Assembly: GCF_021646545.1 (NCBI RefSeq)
Contig: NZ_JAKIRP010000003.1
Location: 639,667-703,666, forward strand
Source of the DNA: Chitinophaga filiformis
GTDB lineage: Bacteria; Bacteroidota; Bacteroidia; Chitinophagales; Chitinophagaceae
DNA length: 64,000 nt
Direction of reading: 5' to 3'
Below are positions 37,046 through 47,106 of this stretch, piece by piece; positions within the stretch are counted from its first letter, which is position 1; each line of letters opens with the position of its first letter. The notes beneath the pieces are model-generated. The model was not told the DNA's origin. It did not search any database and was given only the letters and a program-made list of their open reading frames with translations. The position numbers and the translations under genes are program-made.

Positions 37046-38395
37046 ATGGCATCCAGTGTTGAAAAAGTAATGCTGCTTACAGAACAATTGCGACAGCTCC
37101 TTCCCATGAAAACAGAATACCAGCAAAGGCTTGACAAAAAGTTCAGGTTGGAATTCAACTATAATTCCAATCATCTGGAAGGTAATACGCTTACATATGG
37201 TGAAACCGAATTATTACTGATATTCGACAGAACGACCGGCAATCATGAGTTAAGAGAATATGAGGAAATGAAAGGCCACGATGTTGCTTATGAGCTCATA
37301 AAAGAATTAGCTGCTGATCACGAAAGACCACTTAATGAGACTGTCATTAAAAATCTGCACTCTCTGTTATTAGTACGTCCGTTCTGGAAAGAGGCAATCA
37401 CGCCAGACGGGCAATATACGCGCCGCGAAATCAAAGTAGGTAATTATAAAGAATACCCCAATTCTGTACGCTTACCCAACGGAGAGATATTCCACTATGC
37501 TTCTCCTGAAGAGACGCCAATAAGGATGGGGGAATTAATGATGTGGCTGCGGGAAGAGGAGGAAAAGAATGAGATGCATCCGGTGGTATTAGCGGCGATG
37601 TTGCATTATAATTTTGTGCGCATTCATCCTTTTGATGATGGTAATGGAAGGTTGTCCCGGCTGTTGATGAATTATGTTTTGTTTAAGCATCATCTGCCAC
37701 CTGTGGTGATTAAGTCTGTTGATAAAAAAGCGTATTTACGGACCCTGAGCAAGGCGGATGCAGGGGATCCTGGAGCTCTTATAGAATATATTTCTGAGCA
37801 ATTAATCTGGAGTCTTAATTTAAGTATTGATGCAGCAAAAGGACAATCAATATTAGAAAATGATGATTTGCAAAAGCAAATTGATATCTGGAGAAAGCAT
37901 TTGAAAAATAAAAAAACTGAATCTGCCAATCGTGATAATATTGATATCAATCAGCTATATGCGAATTCAATAGGGCAACTATTTCTGCTATTCAAATATC
38001 AGCATGAGCAGTTTACTGATCTCTTCTGGAAAACACAGGAAACGCCTATCATCAACAGAAAGCTTTTCAACGAGACTACGTATAATTCCGTATCAGGGTT
38101 CCCTGCCTTTATACTTGAATTTGAGGCTAACCACGACAAAGACGTAATTCATAGTCTTTCTCTGCAATATTCACTTATTGACTTCAAGAGAAACGGGGAT
38201 ACATCATTTTCCGTAGAGTCTTTGATCAATGTGCAATTTGATCAATATGAATACATTGTTAGTTACAAGAGCCAGATACTCATCACTAAAAAATATCCGG
38301 AAGTTTTAACAAGAGATGAAATGGATACAATTGTAAAGGTTTGCATCCAACAGGTATTTGAAGAAATGCAGGAAAAGAGCGGCGTTAAGATTTAA
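37046..38395 (+). CDS. Fic family AMP-transferase (class II, self-inhibited)
   Basis: A 449-residue protein. The core motif HPFDDGNGRLSR at 194-205 is a full HPFx(D/E)GNGRxxR, so it should transfer AMP (or another nucleotide) to a target. The N-terminal inhibitory motif S41-N-H-L-E45-G46 fits [ST]xxxE[GN], placing it in class II, where the inhibitory helix precedes the Fic domain in the same chain. Residues about 270-449 form a separate, AT-rich C-terminal part of unknown fold, possibly target-binding. There is no partner antitoxin gene. The AT-rich coding, especially in the 3' half, and the isolated position suggest horizontal acquisition. Confidence 0.88.
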   Translation: MASSVEKVMLLTEQLRQLLPMKTEYQQRLDKKFRLEFNYNSNHLEGNTLTYGETELLLIFDRTTGNHELREYEEMKGHDVAYELIKELAADHERPLNETVIKNLHSLLLVRPFWKEAITPDGQYTRREIKVGNYKEYPNSVRLPNGEIFHYASPEETPIRMGELMMWLREEEEKNEMHPVVLAAMLHYNFVRIHPFDDGNGRLSRLLMNYVLFKHHLPPVVIKSVDKKAYLRTLSKADAGDPGALIEYISEQLIWSLNLSIDAAKGQSILENDDLQKQIDIWRKHLKNKKTESANRDNIDINQLYANSIGQLFLLFKYQHEQFTDLFWKTQETPIINRKLFNETTYNSVSGFPAFILEFEANHDKDVIHSLSLQYSLIDFKRNGDTSFSVESLINVQFDQYEYIVSYKSQILITKKYPEVLTRDEMDTIVKVCIQQVFEEMQEKSGVKI

Positions 38396-38629
38396 TATCC
38401 CTACCGGCCTTGGCAGTTCCATTACTCATTTTTGATAACTTTAACAGATAGATTCCCAATATATACCGTATATTGAGCTCAGATCGATGATTAGAGCATC
38501 TTGCATTTGAATTATTTTTTTACGCTGTAGTATAACTATTCTTCTTTCCTTTATAGCTCTCGCATTCATCTCCTTTTTTCCTTTGGTGGGTCCTATGAAA
38601 TTTATTTACAACTGTTTATCTGAAGAAAT

Positions 38630-39712
38630 ATGTCATTTATTGAGAACGTATTAGCGGCTCCCAGCTATGGCTGGAAAGACAGCAATGGTTTACTTGTAAA
38701 GCCAACTGTTAAACAATTGCTTACTGAATTTTTCCGCAGAACTAATATTACGGCATCACGTAAAAACTGGCTGCCGTTTTTCTCCTGGTTCTGTATCCTG
38801 CTCCTTGCTCCTTTCGTGATCATTTTTACTGTAATGCAGGTACAGGATTTTAACTTCTGGTATTTACTGGCTGCTTTTGTGTATGGGATGATCTTCATTG
38901 GTACACACGGCACCATCTGGTACCACCGCTATGGCACTCACCAGGCGTACCAGTTCAGCAATAAATTCTGGCGCTTTTTTACAGCTAATCTCGTTATTAA
39001 AATGCTGGCAGAAGAAGTATATGTTGTATCACATCATGTACATCATGCATTGTCAGACGAACCAGGTGATCCTTATAATGCAGAGGGTGGCTTTTTATAC
39101 TGCTTCCTGGCAGATGCCAACCATCAGCCCATAGCTAAAAACCTAAGTGAAGAAGATTATAATAAAGTGGCAGCCATGTTAAGCCATACAGGTGTAAAAG
39201 CCAATAGCTATGCCAGCTATCTTAAATGGGGATCTGTAGCACACCCCTTAAGGACGATCATTACTACATTTGCAAATTGGGCGTTCTGGATCGCTGTGTT
39301 TTATGTCATTGGCGGATTTTACCTGGTAGCAGCCTTACTGGCCGGCGCCTGTGTATGGGGCGTTGGTGTAAGAACTTTCAATTACGAAGGACATGCCAAA
39401 GGGGAAGACAAACAGGTGGCAGGGTTTGACTTTAACACAAAAGATAGGTCCATCAACCAGTGGTGGCCAGGAATCGTTGCCGGAGAATGGCATAATAACC
39501 ATCACCTTTATCCTGCAAGTGCAAGGTCAGGCTTTTTACCAGGGCAGATTGACTTAGCCTGGTATTACATCAGAACACTGAAATTTATCGGTGGTGTGAG
39601 TTCTTGCCGCGATGCCAAGAAACAGTTTATAGAAACTTACAGGAACCCTTATCTCGAAGAAGTAAAACGGGCGAAGCAGGCTATTGCGCAACCCGAAACA
39701 GCTGCCAGATAA
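38630..39712 (+). CDS. Acyl-CoA/fatty acid desaturase (delta-9 type)
   Basis: A 360-residue membrane enzyme with four to six hydrophobic segments and the three histidine clusters of stearoyl-CoA desaturases: HGTIWYHRYGTH (about 89-104), HHVHH, and EWHNNHH near 285. These bind the di-iron centre that inserts a double bond in an acyl chain using O2. The role is probably adjusting membrane fluidity. It is a single gene ended by a strong terminator; no electron-transfer partner is next to it. Confidence 0.9.
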   Translation: MSFIENVLAAPSYGWKDSNGLLVKPTVKQLLTEFFRRTNITASRKNWLPFFSWFCILLLAPFVIIFTVMQVQDFNFWYLLAAFVYGMIFIGTHGTIWYHRYGTHQAYQFSNKFWRFFTANLVIKMLAEEVYVVSHHVHHALSDEPGDPYNAEGGFLYCFLADANHQPIAKNLSEEDYNKVAAMLSHTGVKANSYASYLKWGSVAHPLRTIITTFANWAFWIAVFYVIGGFYLVAALLAGACVWGVGVRTFNYEGHAKGEDKQVAGFDFNTKDRSINQWWPGIVAGEWHNNHHLYPASARSGFLPGQIDLAWYYIRTLKFIGGVSSCRDAKKQFIETYRNPYLEEVKRAKQAIAQPETAAR

Positions 39713-39731
39713 GGTATATCGATATTCAAAG

Positions 39732-39771
39732 AAATAGCCCGTATCAAAAGTTTTGATACGGGCTATTTTTT
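39732..39771 (+). terminator. Terminator after the desaturase gene
   Basis: AAATAGCCCGTATCAAAA pairs with its exact complement TTTTGATACGGGCTATTT, followed by further T residues. It begins 20 bp after the stop codon and may also serve the convergent trmH gene. Confidence 0.95.
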
Positions 39772-39818
39772 GTCTCCATTACTTTTGACACCCTGATATG
39801 CTTTGATAGTATCGACGT

Positions 39819-40409
39819 TTACTCCTCTTCCTCAAACCCCCACTTCTCCAGCAACTCCTCAAACTGTCCATCCGGCAGGTTCCTCTTTTCATAACACCCT
39901 GCAATTGTCCTTTGCCTCAAAGCCTCATAAATGCTAACCGCACACGCTACAGATATATTCAACGACTTGATAATCCCTACCTGTGGAATAATGAAATTAC
40001 CATCTGCCAGTGCACGGATCTCATCGCTCACGCCCTCATGCTCATTTCCAAACACCAACGCTACAGAACCAGTGAAATCAATTTCGTACAGGCTGACAGC
40101 ATCCGCAGCAAGATGGGTCGTAAAGATCTTATCATATTTTTGTCTGAGTGCTGCCACACACTCCGCCGTATCGGAGAACTGATGGATAGTCAGCCATTTG
40201 GCCGCGCTGGAAGAACTCTTGGCGCCCCATTTCTTATGCCGGGGAATTTTGTTGTTCAGGACATAGATCTCCTGGATACCTACGGCGTCGCAGGTACGCA
40301 TTACAGCTGAAATATTGTGCGGATCCTGTACATTTTCCAGTACTACGGTCAACCCTGCCTGTCTTTTATTTAATACGGATAGTAACCTTTCCCTACGTTC
40401 CGGCGTCAT
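39819..40409 (-). CDS. trmH: tRNA (guanosine-2'-O-)-methyltransferase, TrmH type
   Basis: A 196-residue SPOUT-fold methyltransferase if started at the ATG at 40409 (MTPERRERLLSVLNKRQ); an in-frame TTG at 40439 adds ten residues. NISAVMRTCDAVGI, LVFGNEHEGVSDEI and KSLNISVACAVSIYEALR are the three SpoU/TrmH motifs that form the SAM-binding knot. The order and the N-terminal RQ..L motif fit TrmH, which 2'-O-methylates G18 of tRNA; other SpoU targets remain possible. Confidence 0.85.
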   Translation of the reverse strand: MTPERRERLLSVLNKRQAGLTVVLENVQDPHNISAVMRTCDAVGIQEIYVLNNKIPRHKKWGAKSSSSAAKWLTIHQFSDTAECVAALRQKYDKIFTTHLAADAVSLYEIDFTGSVALVFGNEHEGVSDEIRALADGNFIIPQVGIIKSLNISVACAVSIYEALRQRTIAGCYEKRNLPDGQFEELLEKWGFEEEE

Positions 40410-40516
40410 AATCAAGAATATATTATTTTCAGGGGGCAAATTTAACCTAAATCAAACTTCCGAATACGGGTTTTCCTTGCTACCTTCATACATAGTAAAA
40501 AACATTTATCTAAAAC

Positions 40517-43204
40517 ATGTTCAAAAAAATCCTCAAAATCGTAGGAATCTTCTTGCTGGTATTGGTTATAGCAGCAATTGCAATCCCATACTTCTTCAAA
40601 GGTAAGATCATGTCTCTCGTTAAGACGGAGCTAAACAAGCAACTTGTTGCAGACGTTGACTTTAAAGACGTGGATATCAGTCTGATAAGACATTTCCCCA
40701 GACTGGCCGTAGCACTGGAAGACCTGAGCGTTGTGAACCGCGCTCCCTTTGCCGGCGATACACTGTTTGCAGTAAAGAAGATCGACCTGGCGCTGAACCT
40801 CATGAGCGTTATTAAAGGGGATAAAATGGATATTTACAACGTAAGCGTCCAGGAACCAAGAGTACACGCAATTATCAATAAACAGGGACTGGTAAACTGG
40901 GATATCATGAAGCCTGATACCGCACAGGCAACTCCGGCAGATACCGCGTCGTCCAAATTTGCCCTGGACCTCCAGAAATATAGTATCGAAGATGCCACCA
41001 TTCGTTATGACGACCAGGAAGGTGATATGGCATTACTCATAGAAGGACTTGATCATCAGGGAAAAGGAGACTTCACACAAGACCTTTTCACCCTGCAGAC
41101 CAATACCCAGGCTGAAGGCATCACCTTCCGCTATGGACTCATCCCCTACCTGCTGCGTACAAAAACAACTATGGACGCTGATATACAGGTGGACAACAAA
41201 ACCAGCACTTACACCTTCCAGAAAGGAAAGGCCACGCTGAATAACCTGGAACTGGCTTTCCAGGGCTTCTTTAAAATGGTGAACGACAGCACCTACGGCA
41301 TGGACCTCTCCATGAAGGCGCCGTCTACCAAATTCAAAGACATCCTCTCTCTTGTACCGGCTATTTTCATGCAGGACTTCGACAAGATCAGAACCGAGGG
41401 TACCGCTGCTTTTGACGGTTACGTAAAAGGCACCTACAGCGCCACCCAGATGCCTGCCTTTGGCCTGAACCTGGACGTGAAGAATGGTTTCTTCCAATAT
41501 CCTGATCTGCCTAAACCAGTGAAGAATATCCAGGTACAACTCCATGTGAAAAATCCTGATGGTGTTCCCGATCATACTGTGGTGGACATGCCTGCCGCAC
41601 ACGTGGAAATGGATAATACACCGCTGGACATGCGCCTGCTGGTAAAAACGCCTATCTCTGACATGTATGTGGATGGTGCTGCAAAAGGTAAACTGGACCT
41701 TTCCAAAGTATCTCAGTTTGTGAAACTGGAAGATGGTACAGCCCTGAGTGGTCTTGTGGATGCAGATCTAAGCGCAAAAGGAAATATGAGCGCTATCGAA
41801 AAACAGGCTTATGATAAATTCTATGCAGCGGGTAACATCCTGGTGAGCAATCTCCTGTACCGTAGCAAAGATTATCCTGATGGCGTAAAGGTGAACACCC
41901 TTTCTATGCAGTTCAATCCAAAGAACGTGACGGTGTCTAAGTTCGACGGACAATACCTGGGAACCAATTTCCAGGCGAACGGTGAAGTGAATAATATGCT
42001 GGCCTATGTGCTGAAAAATCAGCCGTTGGATGGTAAACTGGCCGTTAAAGCAGATGAAGTGAACCTGGACAAATGGATGGGCACGACTGAAACAACTGCG
42101 GCAGCAACACCTGCTGATACTGCCAGCGCTCCTTTCGCTGTTCCGGCTAACCTGAACTTCGCATTACAGGCACAGGTAGATAAAGTACACTACGATAAAC
42201 TGGATATGTCGAACCTGTCCGGTAACCTGTTACTGAAAGATGAAACAGTATCCATGCAGCAGATCAAGGCAAACGCCTTACAGGGTGCTATGGAAGTAAA
42301 TGGTAGCTACAGCACGAAAAACAGTAAAACCAATCCGGACATCAACATGTCCTACAACGTGCAGAACGTGGACGTACAACAGGCTTTCAATGCTTTCAAT
42401 ACCGTACAGGCGCTCATGCCAGCAGCTAAATTCCTGAATGGTAAGATCAATTCCCAGCTGGAACTTTCCGGTAAACTGGGACAGGATATGATGCCACTGT
42501 TAAGCAGCCTTACTGGTGATGGTAACCTGCTGGTACTGGAAGGTGCGCTACAGAAATTTGCGCCGGTAGAACAACTGGCCAATACACTGAATGTGAGCCA
42601 GCTGAAAAACCTTTCACTGAAAGATATCAAAACCTATTTCGCTTTTGAGAATGGCCGTGTGAAGGTTAATCCGTTCAAAGTGAACTTCAGCAATATCAGC
42701 ATGCTCGTAGGTGGTTCCCATGGCTTTGACCAGTCACTGGACTATACCCTGCAGATGACGCTTCCCCGCAGCGTGATCGGCAAACAGGGTGATGCCCTGA
42801 TCACCGGCCTGGCATCAAAGGCAAGCAGCAAAGGTATTCCTGTTAATATCAGCGATAGCGTTCACCTGAATGTATTGCTGGGTGGTAATGTTATGAAGCC
42901 AACTTACAAAACCGACCTGCAGGAAACTGCTTCAGGTACGCTGAACAACCTGAAAGACCAGGCTTCCACACTTGTAAAGAATAAGGTGGATACAGTAAAA
43001 ACAGCCCTGAAAGACAGCCTCACATCTGTAAAGAACAATGCTATTGCAGGTGTGAAGAATGAAATCACCAAGCAGCTGACCGGCAAGAAAGATACTGCCA
43101 GTACCGGTACTAAATCAGCACCTTTACAGGATGCCGGCAAACAGGCAGGACAGGCTGTAAAGAGTACGATCGGTAATCTGTTCAACAAGAAAAAAACTAA
43201 CTAA
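40517..43204 (+). CDS. AsmA-like envelope protein
   Basis: An 895-residue protein anchored by one N-terminal membrane helix (about 9-27). The segment LVKTELNKQLVADVDFKDVDISLIRHFPRLAVALEDLSV is typical for the AsmA N-terminus, and the rest is a long series of beta-strands with an AsmA C-terminal region near 640-770 (LNGKINSQLELSGKLGQDM). Proteins of this type bridge inner and outer membrane and are linked to lipid transport. The last 110 residues are a Lys- and Thr-rich helical tail (repeats such as KDQASTLVKNKVDTVK), unusual for the family. Confidence 0.85.
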   Translation: MFKKILKIVGIFLLVLVIAAIAIPYFFKGKIMSLVKTELNKQLVADVDFKDVDISLIRHFPRLAVALEDLSVVNRAPFAGDTLFAVKKIDLALNLMSVIKGDKMDIYNVSVQEPRVHAIINKQGLVNWDIMKPDTAQATPADTASSKFALDLQKYSIEDATIRYDDQEGDMALLIEGLDHQGKGDFTQDLFTLQTNTQAEGITFRYGLIPYLLRTKTTMDADIQVDNKTSTYTFQKGKATLNNLELAFQGFFKMVNDSTYGMDLSMKAPSTKFKDILSLVPAIFMQDFDKIRTEGTAAFDGYVKGTYSATQMPAFGLNLDVKNGFFQYPDLPKPVKNIQVQLHVKNPDGVPDHTVVDMPAAHVEMDNTPLDMRLLVKTPISDMYVDGAAKGKLDLSKVSQFVKLEDGTALSGLVDADLSAKGNMSAIEKQAYDKFYAAGNILVSNLLYRSKDYPDGVKVNTLSMQFNPKNVTVSKFDGQYLGTNFQANGEVNNMLAYVLKNQPLDGKLAVKADEVNLDKWMGTTETTAAATPADTASAPFAVPANLNFALQAQVDKVHYDKLDMSNLSGNLLLKDETVSMQQIKANALQGAMEVNGSYSTKNSKTNPDINMSYNVQNVDVQQAFNAFNTVQALMPAAKFLNGKINSQLELSGKLGQDMMPLLSSLTGDGNLLVLEGALQKFAPVEQLANTLNVSQLKNLSLKDIKTYFAFENGRVKVNPFKVNFSNISMLVGGSHGFDQSLDYTLQMTLPRSVIGKQGDALITGLASKASSKGIPVNISDSVHLNVLLGGNVMKPTYKTDLQETASGTLNNLKDQASTLVKNKVDTVKTALKDSLTSVKNNAIAGVKNEITKQLTGKKDTASTGTKSAPLQDAGKQAGQAVKSTIGNLFNKKKTN

Positions 43205-43221
43205 AACATTATCAGTCAAAG

Positions 43222-43259
43222 AAAAACCGGTCTGAAAACATCCCTTCAGACCGGTTTTT
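43222..43259 (+). terminator. Terminator after the AsmA-like gene
   Basis: AAAAACCGGTCTGAA pairs perfectly with TTCAGACCGGTTTTT across an 8-nt loop, 18 bp after the stop codon. Confidence 0.95.
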
Positions 43260-43405
43260 ATATTTTTTATTACTGTTAACCATTTCGCTAGTTTGGACAA
43301 CTTTTTCTCTGAGTTTTTCACCAAATTCGCAGAACGGATAAATAAGCATATTTCTCGACCCTCAATAAGGATGTGTTAACTTGAGAAAATACCCTCATAA
43401 CGACT

Positions 43406-43819
43406 ATGGACTACGAGCGTTATATATCAGATGGAAATCTTGAAAAAGTACTTCTCGGATTCGCTACACCGGAAGAAGAATCCGAATATAAGTTCTATCT
43501 CGATATTTTTCCGGAAGTACAGACCGAAAAGGATGAAGTGGAACGCAAGCTTGAACGCCTGGCTTTCAGGGAAGCGGCGCAGCCTCCTGTTCACCTGAAA
43601 ACAGCGATTATGCAACAGGTTGCTCTGGAAGCCGGAACAGCGGTTGCTACTTCGACCTGGTACGCAAAAAGAAAAGACATTCATGTTGAAAATGTTGCAC
43701 CCCCTCCTCACCAGATGAGGGTACATATAGGCTGGAAGATATTGCTCATTGCCCTGCTGGCAATGATTGCAGCATCCATTCTCGCCTCAGTGATCTTCTT
43801 TGCCATGACCATCAGATGA
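43406..43819 (+). CDS. Orphan anti-sigma-like single-pass membrane protein
   Basis: A 137-residue protein. The N-terminus (MDYERYISDGNLEKVLLGFATPEEESEYKFYLDIFPEVQ, shown here in pieces: ISDGNLEKVLLG, then EEESEYKFYL) follows the zinc-less anti-sigma pattern of Bacteroidota RskA-like proteins, with a helical bundle up to about 70. A single membrane helix lies at about 108-133, and the chain stops there, without the usual periplasmic domain. No sigma-factor gene is adjacent. It may bind an ECF sigma factor encoded elsewhere, or be a shortened relic. Confidence 0.6.
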   Translation: MDYERYISDGNLEKVLLGFATPEEESEYKFYLDIFPEVQTEKDEVERKLERLAFREAAQPPVHLKTAIMQQVALEAGTAVATSTWYAKRKDIHVENVAPPPHQMRVHIGWKILLIALLAMIAASILASVIFFAMTIR

Positions 43820-43843
43820 AAGCCCACAACAACACTAAATAAT

Positions 43844-43874
43844 AAAGGCGTCCGCAAATGCGGACGCCTTTTCT
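43844..43874. terminator. Bidirectional terminator before the RND pump gene end
   Basis: AAAGGCGTCCGCA pairs with TGCGGACGCCTTT across a 2-nt loop, with T-rich flanks on both strands. It separates convergent genes. Confidence 0.93.
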
Positions 43875-43896
43875 TTTCTATGCAATAGTTTCCCGT

Positions 43897-46800
43897 TTAT
43901 AATTCGTGCTGCTGCATCGCTTTATGATTTTCCTGCATAGCTTTCAGCTTTTCTTTACCGTAAGCCAGGCGGGTAATTGTTACGAATAGTACCGGCACAA
44001 TAAAGATCGCCAGGAAGGTAGCAGTAAACATACCACCCAACACTGTCCAACCCATTGTTTTACGCGATTCCGCGCCTGCTCCACTGGCTATTACCAATGG
44101 CATGATACCTAACAGGAACGCCAGGGACGTCATGATAATAGGACGTAAACGCAGCTTGGCCGCTTCTACTGTCGCCGTTACCAGTTCCATACCTCTGTCC
44201 ACACGTTCTTTCGCAAATTCCACGATCAGGATCGCATTCTTTGCCGACAAACCGATCAGCGTGATCAGACCGATCTGTGCATATACGTTGTTGGTGATAT
44301 TAGGCAGGAAGGTCAGGGTTGCGATCGCACCAAAGGCCCCGATAGGTACTGCCAGCAGTACCGAGAAAGGCACTGACCAGCTTTCGTAAAGAGCTGCCAG
44401 GAAGAGGAATACGAATACGATAGACAAGGCGAAGATGTAAACCGTCTTCGAACCTGACAGGATCTCCTCACGGCTCAAACCGGAGAACTCATATCCATAA
44501 CCTTCAGGCAATACCTGTGCGGCCACTTCCTGCAGCGCCTTGATGGCGTCACCACTACTGTAACCGGGAGCAGGGCTACCGTTTATTTCCGCGGAGCGGA
44601 ACAGGTTATAGTGGGAAATTACCGGAGCGCTTTCTGTCACTTTATAAGAGGTCAGAGCACTCAGCGGCACCATCGTACCGGAAGAGTTGCGTACAAAATA
44701 CTGGGACAGGTCCTTGATATCGCCACGATAAGTGGAGTCAGCCTGTGTTACCACACGGAAGTTACGTCCGTATACCGTGAAGTCATTCACATAGGCACTA
44801 CCCAGATAGGTCTGTAACGCAGTGGCGATAGAAGATATCTGCACACCCATTTTCTTGGCTTTCTCACGGTCTATTTCCAGCTGGTAACCAGGCGTACGCG
44901 CTGTGAAGAAGGAGAATGCCCTTGCTATTTCAGGACGCTGGTTGATGGCCATTGTGAATTTCTGTAATACGCCTTCAAACTCTTTGATGTCGCCACCGCC
45001 GGCTTTCTGCTGAAGGATGAAGGAGAAACCTGCTGTAGAACCCAGACCCGGGATAGCCGGAGGAGGAATTACCACTACGTTGGCTTCTTTAAACCTTGAC
45101 AGTTTGGCCTGTAGCTGTGCTACGAGCGCAAATATCTGCTGTGATTTGTCCTTACGTTCATCCCATGGTTTCAGCTGACAGAAGATGGTACCACTGTTTG
45201 ATTTTGTGGCGAAGCTTACTACGTTCAGACCACCGAGGGCAGCGTAGTGACCGATCGCTTTTACACTATCCAGTGTATGCATCATCTCTGTCATTACTGA
45301 GATGGTACGTTCTGTAGAAGCTGACTCAGGCAGGTCAAAAGTGATGTATACACGACCGTCATCTTCTGTAGGAATGAAGCCCGTTGGCTTGCCTCTGAAT
45401 AACATCACAGTTCCTACCACAATACAGATCAGCAGTATAATCACATAACGCGCTCCGCGGATACTTTTCTTCACACCCAGTGAATAACGGCTGGTTACAT
45501 GACCAAACCAGGTATTGAACTTAAAGAAGAATCTGTTCAACCCCTTGGAATTCTTATCCAGGTGCATTGGTCGCAGGATGAGCGTACATAAGGCCGGCGT
45601 GAGGGACAATGCCACGAAAGCAGAGATCAGTACAGAGATCGCGATAGTGATCGCAAACTGCTGATACAGACGTCCTACGATACCTGGTATAAACCCTACC
45701 GGTACGAATACCGCCGCCAGGATCAACGCGATGGCGATTACGGGTCCGGAGATCTCCTGCATCGCTGCATAGGTCGCTTCTTTAGGTGTCATCTGCTCGT
45801 GGTCCATATTATGCTGGACCGCCTCCACCACCACAATGGCGTCATCCACCACTATACCGATGGCCAGTACGAAACCGAACAGGGTCAGGGTGTTGATGGT
45901 AAATCCGAGTGGTATGAAGAAGATAAACGTTGCGATGATGGATACCGGGATAGCCAGTACCGGAATAATGGTCGCCCTCCAGCTTTGCAGAAAGAGGAAT
46001 ACCACCACTACCACCAGGGCAAGTGCTTCCAGCAAAGTTTCTACCACCTCGTGTATAGATACCTCGATCACGGAAACTGATTCGAATGGTACCACGTAGT
46101 CCACATCTTTAGGGAAGGTCTTTTTCAGCTGTGCCATGGTTTCATACACAGCTTCTGCAGTTTCGATCGCGTTACTACCTGGCGCCTGGTATACCAGCAG
46201 GTAAGACGCTCTCCTACCATCTACATATGAGTTGTTGCTATAGCTGAACTTACCCAGCTGTACGCGGGCTACATCTTTCAGGTATACAACAGCGCCATCT
46301 TCAGGACGGGTTTTGATAATGATGTTCCCAAATTCTTCGGCAGTAACGAGACGGCCTTTTACGAAAATGGTGTACTCATATGTTTGCCCGGTTTTCTGCG
46401 GAGGAGCACCTACTGTACCAGCAGATATCTGCGCGTTCTGCTCGGTAATGGCCGCTCTCACTTCCTCTGCTGTTACCCCCATCTGGGCCAGCTTGTCGGG
46501 TTTCAGCCATATACGCATACTGAAATCATCAGCACGGGTGAAGATATCACCCACACCTTTCGCACGCAGTAACGCATCTTTGATGAATACGTTGGTGTAG
46601 TTGTCGAGGAATGTAACGTCGTGTGTTCCGTTAGGAGAGTATAAAGCCACCAGCATGAGGATGCTGGGGTTACGCTTTCTTACTGTCAAACCGAGACGCT
46701 GTACTTCCTGAGGCAGGGTTGGCTGTGCGATACCTACACGGTTCTGTACATCCAGCGCCGCGATATTGATATCTGTACCTACCTCAAAGTTAACAGTCAA

Positions 46801-47070
46801 GCTCATGGCCCCACTGTTGGTACTGTTACTGGTCATATAGGTCATGCCAGGGGTACCATTCACCTGTACCTCCACGGGAGTGGCCGTTGTCTGTTCAACG
46901 GTCTGGGCATCGGCGCCAATATAGGTACCGGTTACCTGTACAGTGGGAGGAGAAATTTCAGGGTACTGACCGATCGGCAGGTTGGTCATGGCCAGCAACC
47001 CTACCAGTATCAGCACAACAGATATAACTATTGCGGTAACCGGTCTGCGTATAAAAGTATTTGCAATCAT
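43897..47070 (-). CDS. RND efflux pump inner-membrane subunit (HAE1 family)
   Basis: A 1057-residue AcrB/MexB-type transporter with 12 membrane helices in the usual 1+5+1+5 layout around two large periplasmic loops. The proton-relay pair lies in GIVVDDAIVVVEAV (two adjacent Asp) in helix 4, and the N-terminal FIRRPVTAIVISVVLILVGLLA is the family start. It should pump hydrophobic drugs or other toxins out with proton entry. It is the last gene of a complete three-part operon (adaptor at 47107, TolC-like at 48305). Confidence 0.96.
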   Translation of the reverse strand: MIANTFIRRPVTAIVISVVLILVGLLAMTNLPIGQYPEISPPTVQVTGTYIGADAQTVEQTTATPVEVQVNGTPGMTYMTSNSTNSGAMSLTVNFEVGTDINIAALDVQNRVGIAQPTLPQEVQRLGLTVRKRNPSILMLVALYSPNGTHDVTFLDNYTNVFIKDALLRAKGVGDIFTRADDFSMRIWLKPDKLAQMGVTAEEVRAAITEQNAQISAGTVGAPPQKTGQTYEYTIFVKGRLVTAEEFGNIIIKTRPEDGAVVYLKDVARVQLGKFSYSNNSYVDGRRASYLLVYQAPGSNAIETAEAVYETMAQLKKTFPKDVDYVVPFESVSVIEVSIHEVVETLLEALALVVVVVFLFLQSWRATIIPVLAIPVSIIATFIFFIPLGFTINTLTLFGFVLAIGIVVDDAIVVVEAVQHNMDHEQMTPKEATYAAMQEISGPVIAIALILAAVFVPVGFIPGIVGRLYQQFAITIAISVLISAFVALSLTPALCTLILRPMHLDKNSKGLNRFFFKFNTWFGHVTSRYSLGVKKSIRGARYVIILLICIVVGTVMLFRGKPTGFIPTEDDGRVYITFDLPESASTERTISVMTEMMHTLDSVKAIGHYAALGGLNVVSFATKSNSGTIFCQLKPWDERKDKSQQIFALVAQLQAKLSRFKEANVVVIPPPAIPGLGSTAGFSFILQQKAGGGDIKEFEGVLQKFTMAINQRPEIARAFSFFTARTPGYQLEIDREKAKKMGVQISSIATALQTYLGSAYVNDFTVYGRNFRVVTQADSTYRGDIKDLSQYFVRNSSGTMVPLSALTSYKVTESAPVISHYNLFRSAEINGSPAPGYSSGDAIKALQEVAAQVLPEGYGYEFSGLSREEILSGSKTVYIFALSIVFVFLFLAALYESWSVPFSVLLAVPIGAFGAIATLTFLPNITNNVYAQIGLITLIGLSAKNAILIVEFAKERVDRGMELVTATVEAAKLRLRPIIMTSLAFLLGIMPLVIASGAGAESRKTMGWTVLGGMFTATFLAIFIVPVLFVTITRLAYGKEKLKAMQENHKAMQQHEL

Positions 47071-47106
47071 GTTTCTTCTTCTATTGATTCAAACTCAAAC
47101 TGTTAT

